Translations under genes and position numbers: made by a program
Notes under the pieces: model-generated
What the model was told of the DNA's origin: nothing
Database searches by the model: none
Seen by the model: only the letters and a program-made list of their open reading frames with translations
In this document: positions 17,732-27,182 of the stretch, piece after piece
Layout of the letters: every line of letters begins with the position of its first letter
Position numbering within the stretch: the stretch's first letter is position 1
Origin: Bradyrhizobium sp. BR 10289
Lineage (GTDB): Bacteria > Pseudomonadota > Alphaproteobacteria > Rhizobiales > Xanthobacteraceae
Assembly: GCF_019455385.1 (NCBI RefSeq)
Contig: NZ_JACOFR010000001.1
Coordinates: 1-64,000 of the forward strand
Direction: 5' to 3'
Length of the DNA stretch: 64,000 nt

Positions 17732-17770
17732 GGCGCCGGTCGGCGCCCCGTCTTCCGGATCAGATGATAC

Positions 17771-18829
17771 TCAGCCGCCGGTAACGCTCATATGCCGCGA
17801 CACGCTCGGCCGGTTGTGGCGACGGTCGATGATGAAATCGTGGCCCTTGGGCTTTAGCCCGATGGCGCGGTCGATCGCATCGGCAAGCAGCATGTCGTCG
17901 TCGGAAGCACGCAGCGGCTTGCGCAGGTCGGAGGCGTCCTCGTGGCCGAGGCAGGTGTGCAGCGTGCCGGTGCAGGTGATGCGCACGCGGTTGCAGGATT
18001 CGCAGAAATTATGGGTCATCGGCGTGATGAAGCCGAGCTTGCCGCCGGTCTCGGCGACGCTGACATAGCGCGCCGGCCCGCCGGTGGATTCGGCGAGATC
18101 CGTCATGGTGAATTGTTGCGCGAGCCGCGCGCGCACCAGTGACAGCGGCAGATATTGGTCGATGCGGCCCGAGCCGATCTCGCCCATCGGCATGACCTCG
18201 ATCAGCGTCAGGCCCATGCCCTTGCCGTGCGCCCAGCGCATCAGCGATGGCAGCTCGTCCTCGTTGAGGTTCTTCAGCGCGACCGCGTTGATCTTCACGT
18301 AGAGCCCTGCGGCGCGGGCGGCCTCGATGCCTTCCAGCACCTTGTCGATTTCACCCCAGCGGGTGATCTCGCGAAATTTTTCGGGATCGAGCGTGTCGAG
18401 CGAGACGTTGATGCGGCGGACGCCGCAATCGGCGAGCTCCTGCGCGTGCTTTGCCAGCTGGGTGCCGTTGGTGGTCAGCGTCAGCTCGCCAAGCGCACCG
18501 CTCGTCAGATGCCGCGACAGCGAGCGCACCAGCGACATAACGTTGCGGCGGACCAGCGGTTCGCCGCCGGTGAGGCGCAGCTTCTTCACGCCCTTGGCGA
18601 TGAAGGCGGAGCAGAGCCGGTCGAGTTCCTCCAGCGTCAGCAGGTCCGCCTTGGGCAGGAACGTCATGTCTTCCGACATGCAGTAGAAGCAGCGCAGATC
18701 GCAGCGGTCGGTGACGGAGACGCGCAAATAGGAGATCGTGCGCCCGAACGGATCGGTCATCGCGCTCGACAGCGCAGCGCGGGGGCTCGCGGAAAGTCCG
18801 TTCATACCAATTGCCTTGCCAAATGCCAT
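17771..18829 (-). CDS. moaA: GTP 3',8-cyclase MoaA
   Basis: Radical SAM enzyme of 352 residues that carries out the first step of molybdenum cofactor synthesis, turning GTP into 3',8-cyclo-7,8-dihydro-GTP. The N-terminal 4Fe-4S cluster motif CxxxCxxC is C43, C47, C50. The second, GTP-binding cluster is visible as [20 protein letters not shown]. The protein ends in the essential double glycine (SVTGG). The first about 20 residues before [10 protein letters not shown] may be a non-conserved extension. The gene stands alone, convergent with the P450 gene. Confidence 0.96.
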   Translation of the reverse strand: MAFGKAIGMNGLSASPRAALSSAMTDPFGRTISYLRVSVTDRCDLRCFYCMSEDMTFLPKADLLTLEELDRLCSAFIAKGVKKLRLTGGEPLVRRNVMSLVRSLSRHLTSGALGELTLTTNGTQLAKHAQELADCGVRRINVSLDTLDPEKFREITRWGEIDKVLEGIEAARAAGLYVKINAVALKNLNEDELPSLMRWAHGKGMGLTLIEVMPMGEIGSGRIDQYLPLSLVRARLAQQFTMTDLAESTGGPARYVSVAETGGKLGFITPMTHNFCESCNRVRITCTGTLHTCLGHEDASDLRKPLRASDDDMLLADAIDRAIGLKPKGHDFIIDRRHNRPSVSRHMSVTGG

Positions 18830-18937
18830 GTCCCTTAGGGCGACGGGCGCACCTTTGCTTCAGTGGTGCGCTGGATGCAATCTAAGCATCGGACACGGCT
18901 AGGACAATCGGACGGTATATGTAAGTCAGCGCCGAGA

Positions 18938-19432
18938 TCAGCGCTTGGCCGCGCCCGGATCCGGGAACGGCGAGGCGGCCGCAGCAGGTGCAGCATCGGC
19001 AGGTGCCGCGGCAGGCGCGGCTGTGGCCGGTTTGGGCTTCTTCGGCCGATGCGGCTTCTTCATCGGCTTGACTGGCACCGCCGGCTGGAGCTCGGCGAAC
19101 ACCGGGTTCGGATCGGTGGTCACGGTGGCAGATGTGGTGAGATCGCCGGGAGTCTTGATCACGTTCACCGGCACGCTGGCCGGCTGGTATTTTGGCAGCG
19201 CGAAGGCAACCGTGAACGGCGCGTCGGGGGCGGGAACCGAGACGGAGCAAGGGGTTTTGCAGCCCTGGCCGAGCGAGGTCGTGGCGTCAGCACCGGGGGG
19301 ATTGGATTCGAGCCGGACCTGAACGGTCGGCGGCGCCGATTTGAACATGTCCCAGGACATTGAAGGCATTGAGGAGCAGCCACCAAGGCTTGCCCCCGCG
19401 AACGCAATCGCGATGAGACGACGCATGACCAT
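18938..19432 (-). CDS. Lipoprotein with PEGA-like domain and Ala/Pro/Lys-rich tail
   Basis: A 164-residue envelope protein of unknown function. The N-terminus is a lipoprotein signal with lipobox LGGC (Cys 19). The middle part (VQVRLESNPPGADATTSLGQGCKTPCSVSVP) has the pattern of a PEGA domain. The C-terminal third is Lys-Pro-rich (KPMKKPHRPKKPKP) followed by an Ala-rich stretch. The basic, proline-rich tail could contact peptidoglycan or another polyanion; that is a guess. It lies upstream of moaA on the same strand. Confidence 0.75.
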   Translation of the reverse strand: MVMRRLIAIAFAGASLGGCSSMPSMSWDMFKSAPPTVQVRLESNPPGADATTSLGQGCKTPCSVSVPAPDAPFTVAFALPKYQPASVPVNVIKTPGDLTTSATVTTDPNPVFAELQPAVPVKPMKKPHRPKKPKPATAAPAAAPADAAPAAAASPFPDPGAAKR

Positions 19433-19562
19433 CCACTTCTACTGCGGCGAACCGCCACATCCCCGGCCGGACCATAGGGGTGTCGCTTGGAGCAAGCAAC
19501 CGGCGCGACGCGCATAGATAATAGATAGTTAACGCAGGGTTCCGCGGAATAGTGTAGCTAAA

Positions 19563-20255
19563 TCAGTGGCTTGTTGCCGGCTCGGTTTTCATCAGGCTGT
19601 GCGCGGCGGCCGGCAGGTCGCGCATGTGATGGATCAACCGGTCCGGCTTGAGGTCGGCGATCGGCACGTCGGTGTAGCCGAAGCTGACCCCGATCACGGG
19701 GACCCCGGCGCGGCGGGCCACCCCGACGTCGGTTCCGGCGTCGCCGACCATGATGCTGGCCCTCACCTCGCCGCCGGCCCGCGCCACGGTCTCGCGGAAA
19801 ATGGTCGGATCGGGCTTCTGGACGCCAAACGTGTCGGCGCCGCAGATCGCCGCGAACCGGCGGGACAGGTCCAGCTGGTCCAGCAGCCGCCTGGACAGCC
19901 ATTCCAGCTTGTTCGTGCAGACCGCGAGGCGATGGCCCTGCGCCGCAAACAGGTCGAGCGCGTCCAGAAGCCCCTCGAAGGGGCGCGATTCGACCGCGAT
20001 ATGGTCGGCGTAATAGGCGATGAAATCCGCCGTCATCCGGTCCATGTCGGCCACGCTGACCGTGCGGCCCTCGGCCTCCAGACCCCGCTCGATCAGCTTG
20101 CGGGCGCCGGCGCCGATCATGTTGCGGGCCGAGGCCATCGGCACGGGCGGCAGCCCTTCGCGGTCGAGGACGTGATTCAGCGCGGTGATCAGGTCGGGCG
20201 CCGTATCCACAAGCGTGCCGTCGAGATCGAAGACGAGGGTGTAGGGGGAGCTCAT
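19563..20255 (-). CDS. gph: Phosphoglycolate phosphatase (HAD superfamily)
   Basis: HAD-type hydrolase of 230 residues that would dephosphorylate 2-phosphoglycolate. Motif I is FDLDGTLVDTAPD, with the nucleophile and acid/base aspartates; motif II is CTNKLEW; motif III uses the lysine in FGVQKPDP; motif IV is MVGDAGTDVGVARRAG. The helical cap lies between motifs I and II. The PDLITALN cap start matches Gph more closely than other HAD phosphatases. It is divergent from rpiA, 165 bases away. Confidence 0.88.
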   Translation of the reverse strand: MSSPYTLVFDLDGTLVDTAPDLITALNHVLDREGLPPVPMASARNMIGAGARKLIERGLEAEGRTVSVADMDRMTADFIAYYADHIAVESRPFEGLLDALDLFAAQGHRLAVCTNKLEWLSRRLLDQLDLSRRFAAICGADTFGVQKPDPTIFRETVARAGGEVRASIMVGDAGTDVGVARRAGVPVIGVSFGYTDVPIADLKPDRLIHHMRDLPAAAHSLMKTEPATSH

Positions 20256-20420
20256 ATCCCAGCGCTATCGGGCCGGCCGGATCGGCGCAAGAGCCGCGGC
20301 CATAAGTTCACCTTATAAGATCGGCCCAGAGGCCTGTTCCGGCGAGGAAAACGAGGCTACATAGGCCGCCGCAGGCGGGACTATCGGGCAGCACTCTCAA
20401 AGCCAGAGGCGGGCGCAGAC

Positions 20421-21152
20421 GTGAACATGGACCAGTTGAAGCGGCAGGCTGCGGCGCGCGCCCTCGAGGAGGTGCGCGACGGCATGCAGCTCGGGCTTGG
20501 CACCGGCTCGACCGCAAAACATTTCGTCGAGCTGCTCGGCGAGCGCGTCGCTGCCGGGCTCAAGGTGATCGGGGTGCCGACCTCCGAGGCCACCCGCGCC
20601 GATGCGGAACGTTGCGGCGTGCCGCTGACCACGCTGGACGAGATCGACCACCTCGACATCACCGTCGACGGTGCGGACGAGATCGATCCGGCACTCAATC
20701 TGATCAAGGGCGGCGGCGGTGCGCTGCTGCGCGAGAAGATCGTGGCGGCAGCCTCGGATCGCATGATCGTGATTGCCGACGAGACCAAATGGGTGCCGAC
20801 GCTCGGCAAGTTTCCGCTGCCGATCGAGGTGATCCCGTTCGGGCTCGGCGCGACGCGCCGGGCGATCGAGGCGGCATTTGCCGCGTGCGGCGTTTCAGGG
20901 CAAATGGCGGTCCGCAAGGCCAAAGGCGGGGACAAGGATGGCCACGTTTTCGTCACCGATGGCGGCCACTGGATCGTCGATGCCCAGCTCGGACGTATCG
21001 AGGATCCGCCCAGCCTCGCCAAGGCTTTGAGCGCGATCCCGGGCGTGGTCGAGCATGGATTGTTCATCGGCTTGGCCAGCTCGGCTGTTCTGGCGGGCGG
21101 CGAGGGAATTCGCGTGATTGAACGGCGCAAGCCGAAAGGAGACCAGGAATGA
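20421..21152 (+). CDS. rpiA: Ribose-5-phosphate isomerase A
   Basis: Cytosolic pentose-phosphate enzyme that interconverts ribose-5-phosphate and ribulose-5-phosphate; 243 residues. Motifs visible are [42 protein letters not shown] (phosphate and catalytic residues) and [11 protein letters not shown]. The frame starts at GTG 20421, with ATG 20427 as an alternative. Its stop overlaps the start of the DUF2059 gene (ATGA), so the genes are translationally coupled. Confidence 0.95.
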   Translation: MNMDQLKRQAAARALEEVRDGMQLGLGTGSTAKHFVELLGERVAAGLKVIGVPTSEATRADAERCGVPLTTLDEIDHLDITVDGADEIDPALNLIKGGGGALLREKIVAAASDRMIVIADETKWVPTLGKFPLPIEVIPFGLGATRRAIEAAFAACGVSGQMAVRKAKGGDKDGHVFVTDGGHWIVDAQLGRIEDPPSLAKALSAIPGVVEHGLFIGLASSAVLAGGEGIRVIERRKPKGDQE

Positions 21153-21688
21153 AGAGCGTTTTGAAATTGCTGCCGGCCGTGACTCTCGCTGTGGGATTGG
21201 CCCTTCCGGCCATGGCGCAGCAGCCGGCTCCGGCGCAGCCGAAGGCTCCCGCGGCGGCCCCGCCGAAGTCATCGCCGGCGGCGATCGCGGCGGCCAAGGA
21301 GATTCTGCAGATCAAGAACGCCACTGCGATGTACCAGGGCGCGGTGCCGGGCCTGGTCGAGAAGACCAAGATCGCGCTGACCCAGCAGAATCTGAACTAC
21401 CAGAAGGACCTCAACGAGGTCGCGCCGATCATCGCCCAGCAGCTTCAGGGCCGCCAGAACGAGATCGGCGAGGGCATGGCGCAGATCTATGCCAGCGAGT
21501 TCACCGAACAGGAGCTGAAGGATCTCGTCACCTTCTACAGGTCGCCGCTCGGCAAGAAGCTGATCGACGCCGAGCCGCGCGCCATCGGTCTGTCCATGGC
21601 CTTCATGAACTCCTGGGCGCAGAACTTCTCCGAGACGGTGATGGGAGCCTTCCGCGCCGAGATGCGCAAACGTGGCAAGGAAATCTGA
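21149..21688 (+). CDS. DUF2059 domain-containing secreted protein
   Basis: Exported protein of 179 residues. It has a signal peptide ([22 protein letters not shown]) with cleavage expected after AMA, then an Ala/Pro-rich linker. The DUF2059 helical domain covers about residues 85-170 and contains [24 protein letters not shown]. The function is unknown. It overlaps the rpiA stop by four bases and precedes glutathione reductase. Confidence 0.88.
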   Translation: MKSVLKLLPAVTLAVGLALPAMAQQPAPAQPKAPAAAPPKSSPAAIAAAKEILQIKNATAMYQGAVPGLVEKTKIALTQQNLNYQKDLNEVAPIIAQQLQGRQNEIGEGMAQIYASEFTEQELKDLVTFYRSPLGKKLIDAEPRAIGLSMAFMNSWAQNFSETVMGAFRAEMRKRGKEI

Positions 21689-21711
21689 TCGTACCTATTT
21701 GATGAGAATCC

Positions 21712-21737
21712 CCTGAAGCGCGGCACTGCGCTTCAGG
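21712..21737. promoter_or_regulatory. Hairpin between DUF2059 gene and gor
   Basis: Perfect 10-bp inverted repeat: CCTGAAGCGC (21712-21721) and GCGCTTCAGG (21728-21737), loop of 6 bases. It begins 24 bases after the DUF2059 stop and ends 25 bases before the gor start. There is no T run, so it may be an mRNA processing or stability element, or a weak attenuator. Confidence 0.5.
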
Positions 21738-21762
21738 CTGCTGAAAGAGGTCGGAGTGGACA

Positions 21763-23151
21763 ATGGCTGAATTCGACGTCGACCTCTTCGTCATCGGGGG
21801 CGGCTCGGGTGGTGTGCGTGCCGCCCGCATCGCCGCCGGCCATGGCGCCCGCGTGATGATCGCGGAAGAGTACCGCATGGGTGGCACCTGCGTGATCCGC
21901 GGCTGCGTGCCGAAGAAGCTGTTCGTGATCGGCTCGCATTTCCGGCAGGAGCTGGAAGATGCCGCCGGCTTCGGCTGGACCGTTCCGCCCGCCAGCTTCG
22001 ACTGGCCGACCCTGATCGCCAACAAGGACAAGGAGATCGCGCGGCTGGAGGCGGCCTACACGGCCAATGTCGAGAAGTCGGGCGCGCAGGTCGTCAAGAG
22101 CCGGGCGGTGATCGAGGACAAGCACACCGTCCGCCTGCTCGCCGACGACAAGAAGATCACCGCAAAATACATCCTGATCGCCACCGGCGGCGCGCCCAAC
22201 CACGGCGCGGCAATCCCCGGCATCGAGCACGTGATCTCGTCCAACGAGGCGTTTCACCTGAAGAAGCTGCCGAAGCGGATCGTGATCCAGGGCGGCGGCT
22301 ACATCGCACTGGAATTCGCCGGCATCTTTGCCGGCTTCGGCTCGGACGTCACCGTGATCTATCGCGGCGACAACATTCTTCGCGGCTTTGACGAGGATGT
22401 CCGCGCCCACGTTCGCAGCGAAATGGAGAAGCAGGGCATCACCATCCTCACCGGGTGCACGGTGACGAAGGTCGATCGTCACGGCGAAGAGTTCACCACG
22501 CATCTGTCGAACGGATCGAGCATCGCCTCGGACCAGGTGATGTTCGCGATCGGTCGCCATCCGGCGGTCGCCAATCTCGGCCTCGAGAACGCCGGCGTTG
22601 CCATCAATCCGAACAACGGCGGCATCGCGGTCGACCATTTCTCCAAGAGCTCGGTCGACAGCATCTACGCGATCGGCGACGTCACCCATCGCTTCAACCT
22701 GACGCCGGTGGCGATCCGCGAAGGCCACGCCTTTGCCGACACCGTGTTCGGCAGCCGGACGGTGCAGGTCGATCATTCCACCATTCCGACCGCGGTGTTC
22801 TCGCAGCCGGAGGTCGGCACCGTCGGTCTCACCGAGACGGAAGCACGCGCCCAGTTCAGCCATGTCGACATCTACAAGACGAATTTCCGTCCCATCAAGG
22901 CGACGATGTCGGGCCGCGATACCCGCGTGCTGATGAAGCTCGTCGTCGACGGTGCGACCGACCGCGTGCTCGGCTGCCACATCGTCGGCGACGGTGCTGC
23001 CGAGATCACGCAAGTGGTCGCGATTGCCGTGAAGATGAAGGCGACCAAGGCCGATTTCGACGCCACCATCGCGCTGCATCCGACCGCGGCCGAAGAGCTG
23101 GTGACGATGCGCACGCCGACCGCGCGCCACGTGCGGCAGGCAGCGGAGTAG
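21763..23151 (+). CDS. gor: Glutathione-disulfide reductase
   Basis: NADPH- and FAD-dependent reductase (462 residues) that recycles oxidised glutathione. FAD-binding GGGSGGVRAARIAA is at the N-terminus; the redox cysteines are C43 and C48 in GGTCVIRGCVPKKL. The NADPH-binding domain contains IQGGGYIALEFAGIFAGFG, and the dimer-interface catalytic histidine is in LHPTAAEEL. The GTCVIRGC spacing and the following KKLFVI fit glutathione reductase over lipoamide dehydrogenase. It is probably in one transcript with rpiA and the DUF2059 gene. Confidence 0.94.
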   Translation: MAEFDVDLFVIGGGSGGVRAARIAAGHGARVMIAEEYRMGGTCVIRGCVPKKLFVIGSHFRQELEDAAGFGWTVPPASFDWPTLIANKDKEIARLEAAYTANVEKSGAQVVKSRAVIEDKHTVRLLADDKKITAKYILIATGGAPNHGAAIPGIEHVISSNEAFHLKKLPKRIVIQGGGYIALEFAGIFAGFGSDVTVIYRGDNILRGFDEDVRAHVRSEMEKQGITILTGCTVTKVDRHGEEFTTHLSNGSSIASDQVMFAIGRHPAVANLGLENAGVAINPNNGGIAVDHFSKSSVDSIYAIGDVTHRFNLTPVAIREGHAFADTVFGSRTVQVDHSTIPTAVFSQPEVGTVGLTETEARAQFSHVDIYKTNFRPIKATMSGRDTRVLMKLVVDGATDRVLGCHIVGDGAAEITQVVAIAVKMKATKADFDATIALHPTAAEELVTMRTPTARHVRQAAE

Positions 23152-23156
23152 GGAGG

Positions 23157-23179
23157 CACCTCTCCCTACGGGAGAGGTG
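23157..23179. repeat. Short palindromic element after gor
   Basis: CACCTCTCCC (23157-23166) and GGGAGAGGTG (23170-23179) form a perfect 10-bp stem with a 3-base loop. The same module bounds the element at 39443-39604. It sits between the convergent gor and cupin genes and may act as a terminator. Confidence 0.65.
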
Positions 23180-23220
23180 AAGAACCCGATCGCCCGCCGA
23201 CCTCCCAATAGGGGATGCGC

Positions 23221-24360
23221 CTAGCCGTACAAATACCCCACCGGCTTGCCTTCCGTGCGCAGCGGCCGCACGTCCTTGTGGGTGATGATCTGGCCGGCGA
23301 GGCCGTCGATCTCGTCGCGCTGGGTCGGCGTCCAGCTGCGCAGCTCGTTCATGCCCTTGAGCAGGCCGAGGCGGAGGACCTGGGTGTTTTCACCGACGCC
23401 AATGAGGCTGATCGAGTCCTTGCCCGCCGTCACAACATCGCCCGCGGTGAGCTCGAAGCTCTCGCCGGCCTTCCTCTTGAACTCGGCGGTGCCGCGAATG
23501 ACGCGGTAGATCACGACCTCGCCCTTGGCAAAACAGCTCGCGTCCGCCGCGGCCGACGTGCTCTTCGGCAACAGCGCGTGGCCACGCGGGTCGGTCGCGA
23601 TGATGTGGCCGGTGACGAGATGCCCGCTCGGCACTTCGATCCCGATATCGCGCACGTAAACCTGAAGGGCCGATTTGACCGAACCGTCGGTGAGCGGCTT
23701 GTAGAGCGCGTCGAGCGCCAAGGGATCCTGTAGCCAGAAGCCGGCATCCGCGGGACGATCATGCAGCGGGTGGCTCCAGGCCACGCGCGGCGTTTCATCT
23801 TCATTGATCTGATCCGGACCGACGATGGTCGGGTTCGGGAAGGTGGTGGGGTCGGTGATGAAGGCTTCGAGGAATTTGCCGGAATAGCCCATCGAGATCG
23901 GATCGGGCACCACCGTCTGCGGCGTCTTCAAATTCTCTTCGGTCGACAGGCCCGACCATGTGTAGAACAGCTGGCGATGCACGATCGCGCTTTGCAGCAT
24001 CACCGCGCCGGGACCGACATTGTACCAGCGCCCATCATAGTCGAAGGTGAATGCGCCCGAGGTGACCAGCACCAGCTGGAAGCCGCCCGGCGGCAGATGC
24101 AGATGGAAATCGGTGGGGCCGGTGTCCGGGCGGTAGATCGGCAGGTTGGTCGCGACTTCGTGCAGCAGGAAGGTCTCGTTGTTCGCGTGAAAGCCCTCGT
24201 TGGCGCGGTTGTAGAGCGCCTGCGGCCGGTAGGTCGCCTCGTATTTCGCGTTCTTGTCGCGGTCGATCGCGACGAAATCCTGATCATTGAGGCGAAGGGG
24301 TGAACCATCCGGGCGGGTGAGGCCGGTGAATTTGAGATCGCCCGCGGCATGCACGTTCAT
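23221..24360 (-). CDS. Bicupin-like protein, possible ring-cleaving dioxygenase
   Basis: A soluble protein of 379 residues that I do not recognise at the family level. The N-terminal half contains a cupin-like stretch (residues about 85-150: DFHLHLPPGGFQLVLVTSG, then YDGRWYNVGPGAVMLQ and SAIVHRQLFYTW) with several His residues able to bind a metal. A second cupin-like block near residues 280-340 includes VVIYRVIRGTAEFK and FELTAGDVVTAG. This two-cupin layout occurs in homogentisate-type dioxygenases and in sugar isomerases; I cannot choose. It is convergent with gor. Confidence 0.65.
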   Translation of the reverse strand: MNVHAAGDLKFTGLTRPDGSPLRLNDQDFVAIDRDKNAKYEATYRPQALYNRANEGFHANNETFLLHEVATNLPIYRPDTGPTDFHLHLPPGGFQLVLVTSGAFTFDYDGRWYNVGPGAVMLQSAIVHRQLFYTWSGLSTEENLKTPQTVVPDPISMGYSGKFLEAFITDPTTFPNPTIVGPDQINEDETPRVAWSHPLHDRPADAGFWLQDPLALDALYKPLTDGSVKSALQVYVRDIGIEVPSGHLVTGHIIATDPRGHALLPKSTSAAADASCFAKGEVVIYRVIRGTAEFKRKAGESFELTAGDVVTAGKDSISLIGVGENTQVLRLGLLKGMNELRSWTPTQRDEIDGLAGQIITHKDVRPLRTEGKPVGYLYG

Positions 24361-24651
24361 GGCCTTCTCCGATGCATTCTCCGAGTTCTTGATGAAGTCT
24401 TGCGAATTCCGGGCCAGTTGGCGTGCGGCGCAGCGCGCGCGTGTGCCGGCTCCGCCCGGGACGAGAAAAATTCGAGGTTGCGCTTGAGGTTAGATGACGC
24501 GCTGCGCGAACCTCGCCGCTCCGTTGGCGGTGCCAGCAAGTCGGGGCATGCGGCGGGTCTTGTCTAATTTGTCGGCAGGTCCTGCAAAAGGCATGCAACC
24601 ACAACGGCAGCGGAGATCATCGAACGCCCGCGGCCGGGCGTCCGACGCCGC

Positions 24652-24837
24652 TCACTCGAACGATGGACGGGCGGCCCGCTCTGGCTTGCCGGCCGGGCTG
24701 TCGGCCCACTTCGCCATCTCCACCGCGCGGGCGTCGACACCTTCGCACCAGAAGCAGCTCAGCTCGGCGGCGCCCTTGGCCGTCAGCATCGGGACAAGCG
24801 CATGGCCGCAGCCGGTGCAGGAAGTAATGCGGTTCAT
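24652..24837 (-). CDS. Zinc-ribbon microprotein
   Basis: A 61-residue protein starting MNRITSCTGCGHAL. Two CxxC pairs (C7/C10 and C28/C31) form a four-cysteine zinc ribbon. The remainder (VEMAKWADSPAGKPERAA) is unremarkable. GGAG stands 6 bases upstream of ATG 24837. A longer frame extends upstream to 25200, but it would overlap the ligase gene and lacks order there. It lies 62 bases after the ligase stop on the same strand. The function is unknown. Confidence 0.65.
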   Translation of the reverse strand: MNRITSCTGCGHALVPMLTAKGAAELSCFWCEGVDARAVEMAKWADSPAGKPERAARPSFE

Positions 24838-24899
24838 GCGGTTCTCCAGGATGATCGAATGCGACGGCGGCACCTTGGCAACTGAGGCTTGTGCGGGCG

Positions 24900-26129
24900 C
24901 TATGACGAGGCTTGAGCGCTGTGTCCGGTCGGCGCGCTCGTCCCTGAGATCGTCGATCCCGCGATCCATCGCGACACGGCCGCGATGTCGTCGCCGTTGT
25001 CGCGATAGGCGCGCAGCTGGAATTCGGCCGAGCTGCCGCGCTCCACGATCATCCGGCAGTGCTCGACCTCGGCGGCGCAGTTGAGCGCGGCGGCGTCCTC
25101 GGCAGTATCCTCGATTGCGCGGGAGAGCAGCTCGGAGATCGTGACCGGGCCGTCCCTGGAGGCAAAGATGCAGTCGGTGCCGTAGCGTTGCGCGCGCCAT
25201 TTGTTCTCGACCGCGATCGCGCGCTCGACCACGGTGACCTCCTTCGACAGATGCGGCCGCAGGGACAGGTGCCGCGTCAGGCAGCGGTAGAGCGAGGCGA
25301 TCGCCACGGCATCGTCGACCAGCGTGCAGGTGTCGGGTGCGCGAAGCTCAAGCGTCGGGTGCTTCATGGAGGGGCGCATCGCCCACCAGATGTGGCTCTC
25401 GTCTGGGATCACGCCGGAGCGCTGCAGCGCGCCGATATATTCGTCGTAATCGCGCCGGTTCTCGAACAGCTCGGGCAAGCCGGTGCGCGGCAGCTCGGAA
25501 TAGGCCGCGAGGCGATAGCCCTTCAGGCCGGTCTTGTGGCCGTTCCAGAACGGCGAAGAGGCCGACAGCGCGATGAACAGCGGCAGATGCGGCAGCATCG
25601 CCCGCATCACCGCCATTCGTTTTTCAGGATCGGGCAGCTGCACATGCACATGCATGCCGCACATCATGTTGCGGTGGCCGATGCTGCGCAAATCCTCGAT
25701 CATCTCCTCATAGCGCGGCTTCGGGCTCGGCTGCGACATCCGCCAGACCGCGGTCGGATGCGTGCCGCAGGCCATGATGACGAAGCCGTATTGCGCAGCG
25801 ACGCTCGCGACTTCGCGGCGGAGGAAGCGCAGCTCCTCGCGCGCGTCATTGACGTCGACATGGACGTTGGTGGCGACCTCGAGCTGCGATTGCAGCATCT
25901 CGCGCATGGCCTGGCCGCCGGTCGACCAGTTCGCGGATTCGAACAGCGCGTTCGGCGTTTCGATTGCGACCTCGAACGTGCGGCGATCGGCGAGGAAATA
26001 TTCCTCCTCGATGCCGAAGGAATATTCCGCCGCCTTGCCACCTCCGCCTGCGGAGCGGATGACGAGGTGCTGCTTGTCGTCGGAGGAATCGAGGCGCAGC
26101 AGTTTCAAAACGTCCGAAGCAAAAGTCAT
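24900..26129 (-). CDS. Carboxylate-amine ligase, glutamate-cysteine ligase 2 (YbdK) family
   Basis: An ATP-grasp-like ligase of 409 residues from the GCS2 family, which couples a carboxylate (typically the gamma-carboxyl of glutamate) to an amine. The hallmark FGIEEEYFLADRRTFEVA is near residue 38; further blocks are CGTHPTAVWR, RNMMCGMHVHVQLPD (metal/substrate His cluster), PSMKHPTLELRAPDTCT and RYGTDCIF. The length is close to E. coli YbdK, with an extended C-terminus ending APTGHSAQASS. Twenty bases upstream lies a class II amidotransferase. The specific substrate is unknown. Confidence 0.9.
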   Translation of the reverse strand: MTFASDVLKLLRLDSSDDKQHLVIRSAGGGGKAAEYSFGIEEEYFLADRRTFEVAIETPNALFESANWSTGGQAMREMLQSQLEVATNVHVDVNDAREELRFLRREVASVAAQYGFVIMACGTHPTAVWRMSQPSPKPRYEEMIEDLRSIGHRNMMCGMHVHVQLPDPEKRMAVMRAMLPHLPLFIALSASSPFWNGHKTGLKGYRLAAYSELPRTGLPELFENRRDYDEYIGALQRSGVIPDESHIWWAMRPSMKHPTLELRAPDTCTLVDDAVAIASLYRCLTRHLSLRPHLSKEVTVVERAIAVENKWRAQRYGTDCIFASRDGPVTISELLSRAIEDTAEDAAALNCAAEVEHCRMIVERGSSAEFQLRAYRDNGDDIAAVSRWIAGSTISGTSAPTGHSAQASS

Positions 26130-26149
26130 GTGCCGCCCGGCAGTGGTAT

Positions 26150-26980
26150 TTACCTGCGGGCAATAATCCTTCGGACGGGGGCGGGTTCCGCCTCGGACCC
26201 ACTGGAAATTGCAGGATCGAACGGAACAATTTTCACGTTCTCGGACGCGCGCGCGATCAGGGCGTGATTCGCCGGCACTTCGGTCCAGTCGGATTCCTTG
26301 TCGAACGGCTCGGACACGACCACGACGTGGCCGCCGCTGTCTTCACGATAATAAAGTGTGTTGGCGGCATCGTTGACGGCGACACGGAAGGCGTAGAGAT
26401 CGCGTCCATTCGCAATCGCGCTGGTGAAGCGCAGCTTTTCACGAAGCTCGCCTTCGTTGACGAGGCCGACGAGCGATTGCAGCACGGTTTGGGTGGCGCG
26501 GAGCGGATCGGCATCGAGGCCGGCGCCCATCATCGCGAGGAACACGGCTTCCGAGTCGGTCGTGCCCAGGCGTGACGGATAATAAGCATCGGGGATCAGC
26601 GCCTCGACCTTGCGCCGGAGCCGGCTCCAGCTGCCGACAAAGCCGTTGTGCATGAACATCCAGCGGCCGCAGGCGAAGGGATGGCAGTTCTGCCGCGTCA
26701 CCGCCGTGCCGGTGGCGGCGCGCACATGCGCGAAGAAAAGGTGCGAGCGGAGGTGTCGGCAGAGATAGCGCAGGTTCTCATCCGACCAGGCCGGGCGCGT
26801 CTCGCGATAAAGGCCTGGCTCAGGATGCTCGCCATACCAGCCGAGACCAAAACCATCGCCATTCGAGCCTGCGGTGGATTGCAGCGAGCGGATGCTCTGC
26901 GCGATCAGCGAATGCTCGGGTTCGGTGACGTAAGGCTCGAATGAGGTGGTCTCACCCCGGTATGCAATCCAGCGGCACAT
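26150..26980 (-). CDS. Class II glutamine amidotransferase (YafJ/EgtC-like)
   Basis: An N-terminal-nucleophile amidohydrolase of 276 residues. ATG 26980 puts the catalytic cysteine at position 2 (MCRWIAYRG), as required after removal of Met; the open frame continues to 27331 but that would bury the nucleophile, so it is rejected. Other blocks are SNGDGFGLGWYG, FFAHVRAATGTAVTRQNCHPFACGRWMFMHNG (shown in part) and GTTDSEAVF. Related proteins include EgtC, which removes a gamma-glutamyl group. The gene directly precedes the GCS2 ligase, so I expect a joint role in gamma-glutamyl chemistry. Confidence 0.9.
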   Translation of the reverse strand: MCRWIAYRGETTSFEPYVTEPEHSLIAQSIRSLQSTAGSNGDGFGLGWYGEHPEPGLYRETRPAWSDENLRYLCRHLRSHLFFAHVRAATGTAVTRQNCHPFACGRWMFMHNGFVGSWSRLRRKVEALIPDAYYPSRLGTTDSEAVFLAMMGAGLDADPLRATQTVLQSLVGLVNEGELREKLRFTSAIANGRDLYAFRVAVNDAANTLYYREDSGGHVVVVSEPFDKESDWTEVPANHALIARASENVKIVPFDPAISSGSEAEPAPVRRIIARR

Positions 26981-27182
26981 GAAGTTCCCGTGCGGCAAAG
27001 TGTCGTGAGGTGCACCAACGATCCTCACCGCATCGAGGTTCCTGCTGCGTGTTTGAAGCAGATGCGCGCGGGGCGGGGTTGCCTTCATCGCCTCGCTGTG
27101 TAGAACGACCCCGGGTGCTCGCTGCATTGGGGTAGCGACAGGTCGAGCGATGGTCGGGCCGCCACGCGGGATGAGTGCGCCC

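Noticed and set aside
24838..25200. Upstream extension of the zinc-ribbon gene
   Set aside because: It overlaps the ligase gene in another frame and has no order of its own.
24900..26980. Ergothioneine biosynthesis cluster
   Set aside because: Only EgtA/EgtC-like genes are present; no EgtB, EgtD or EgtE candidates nearby.
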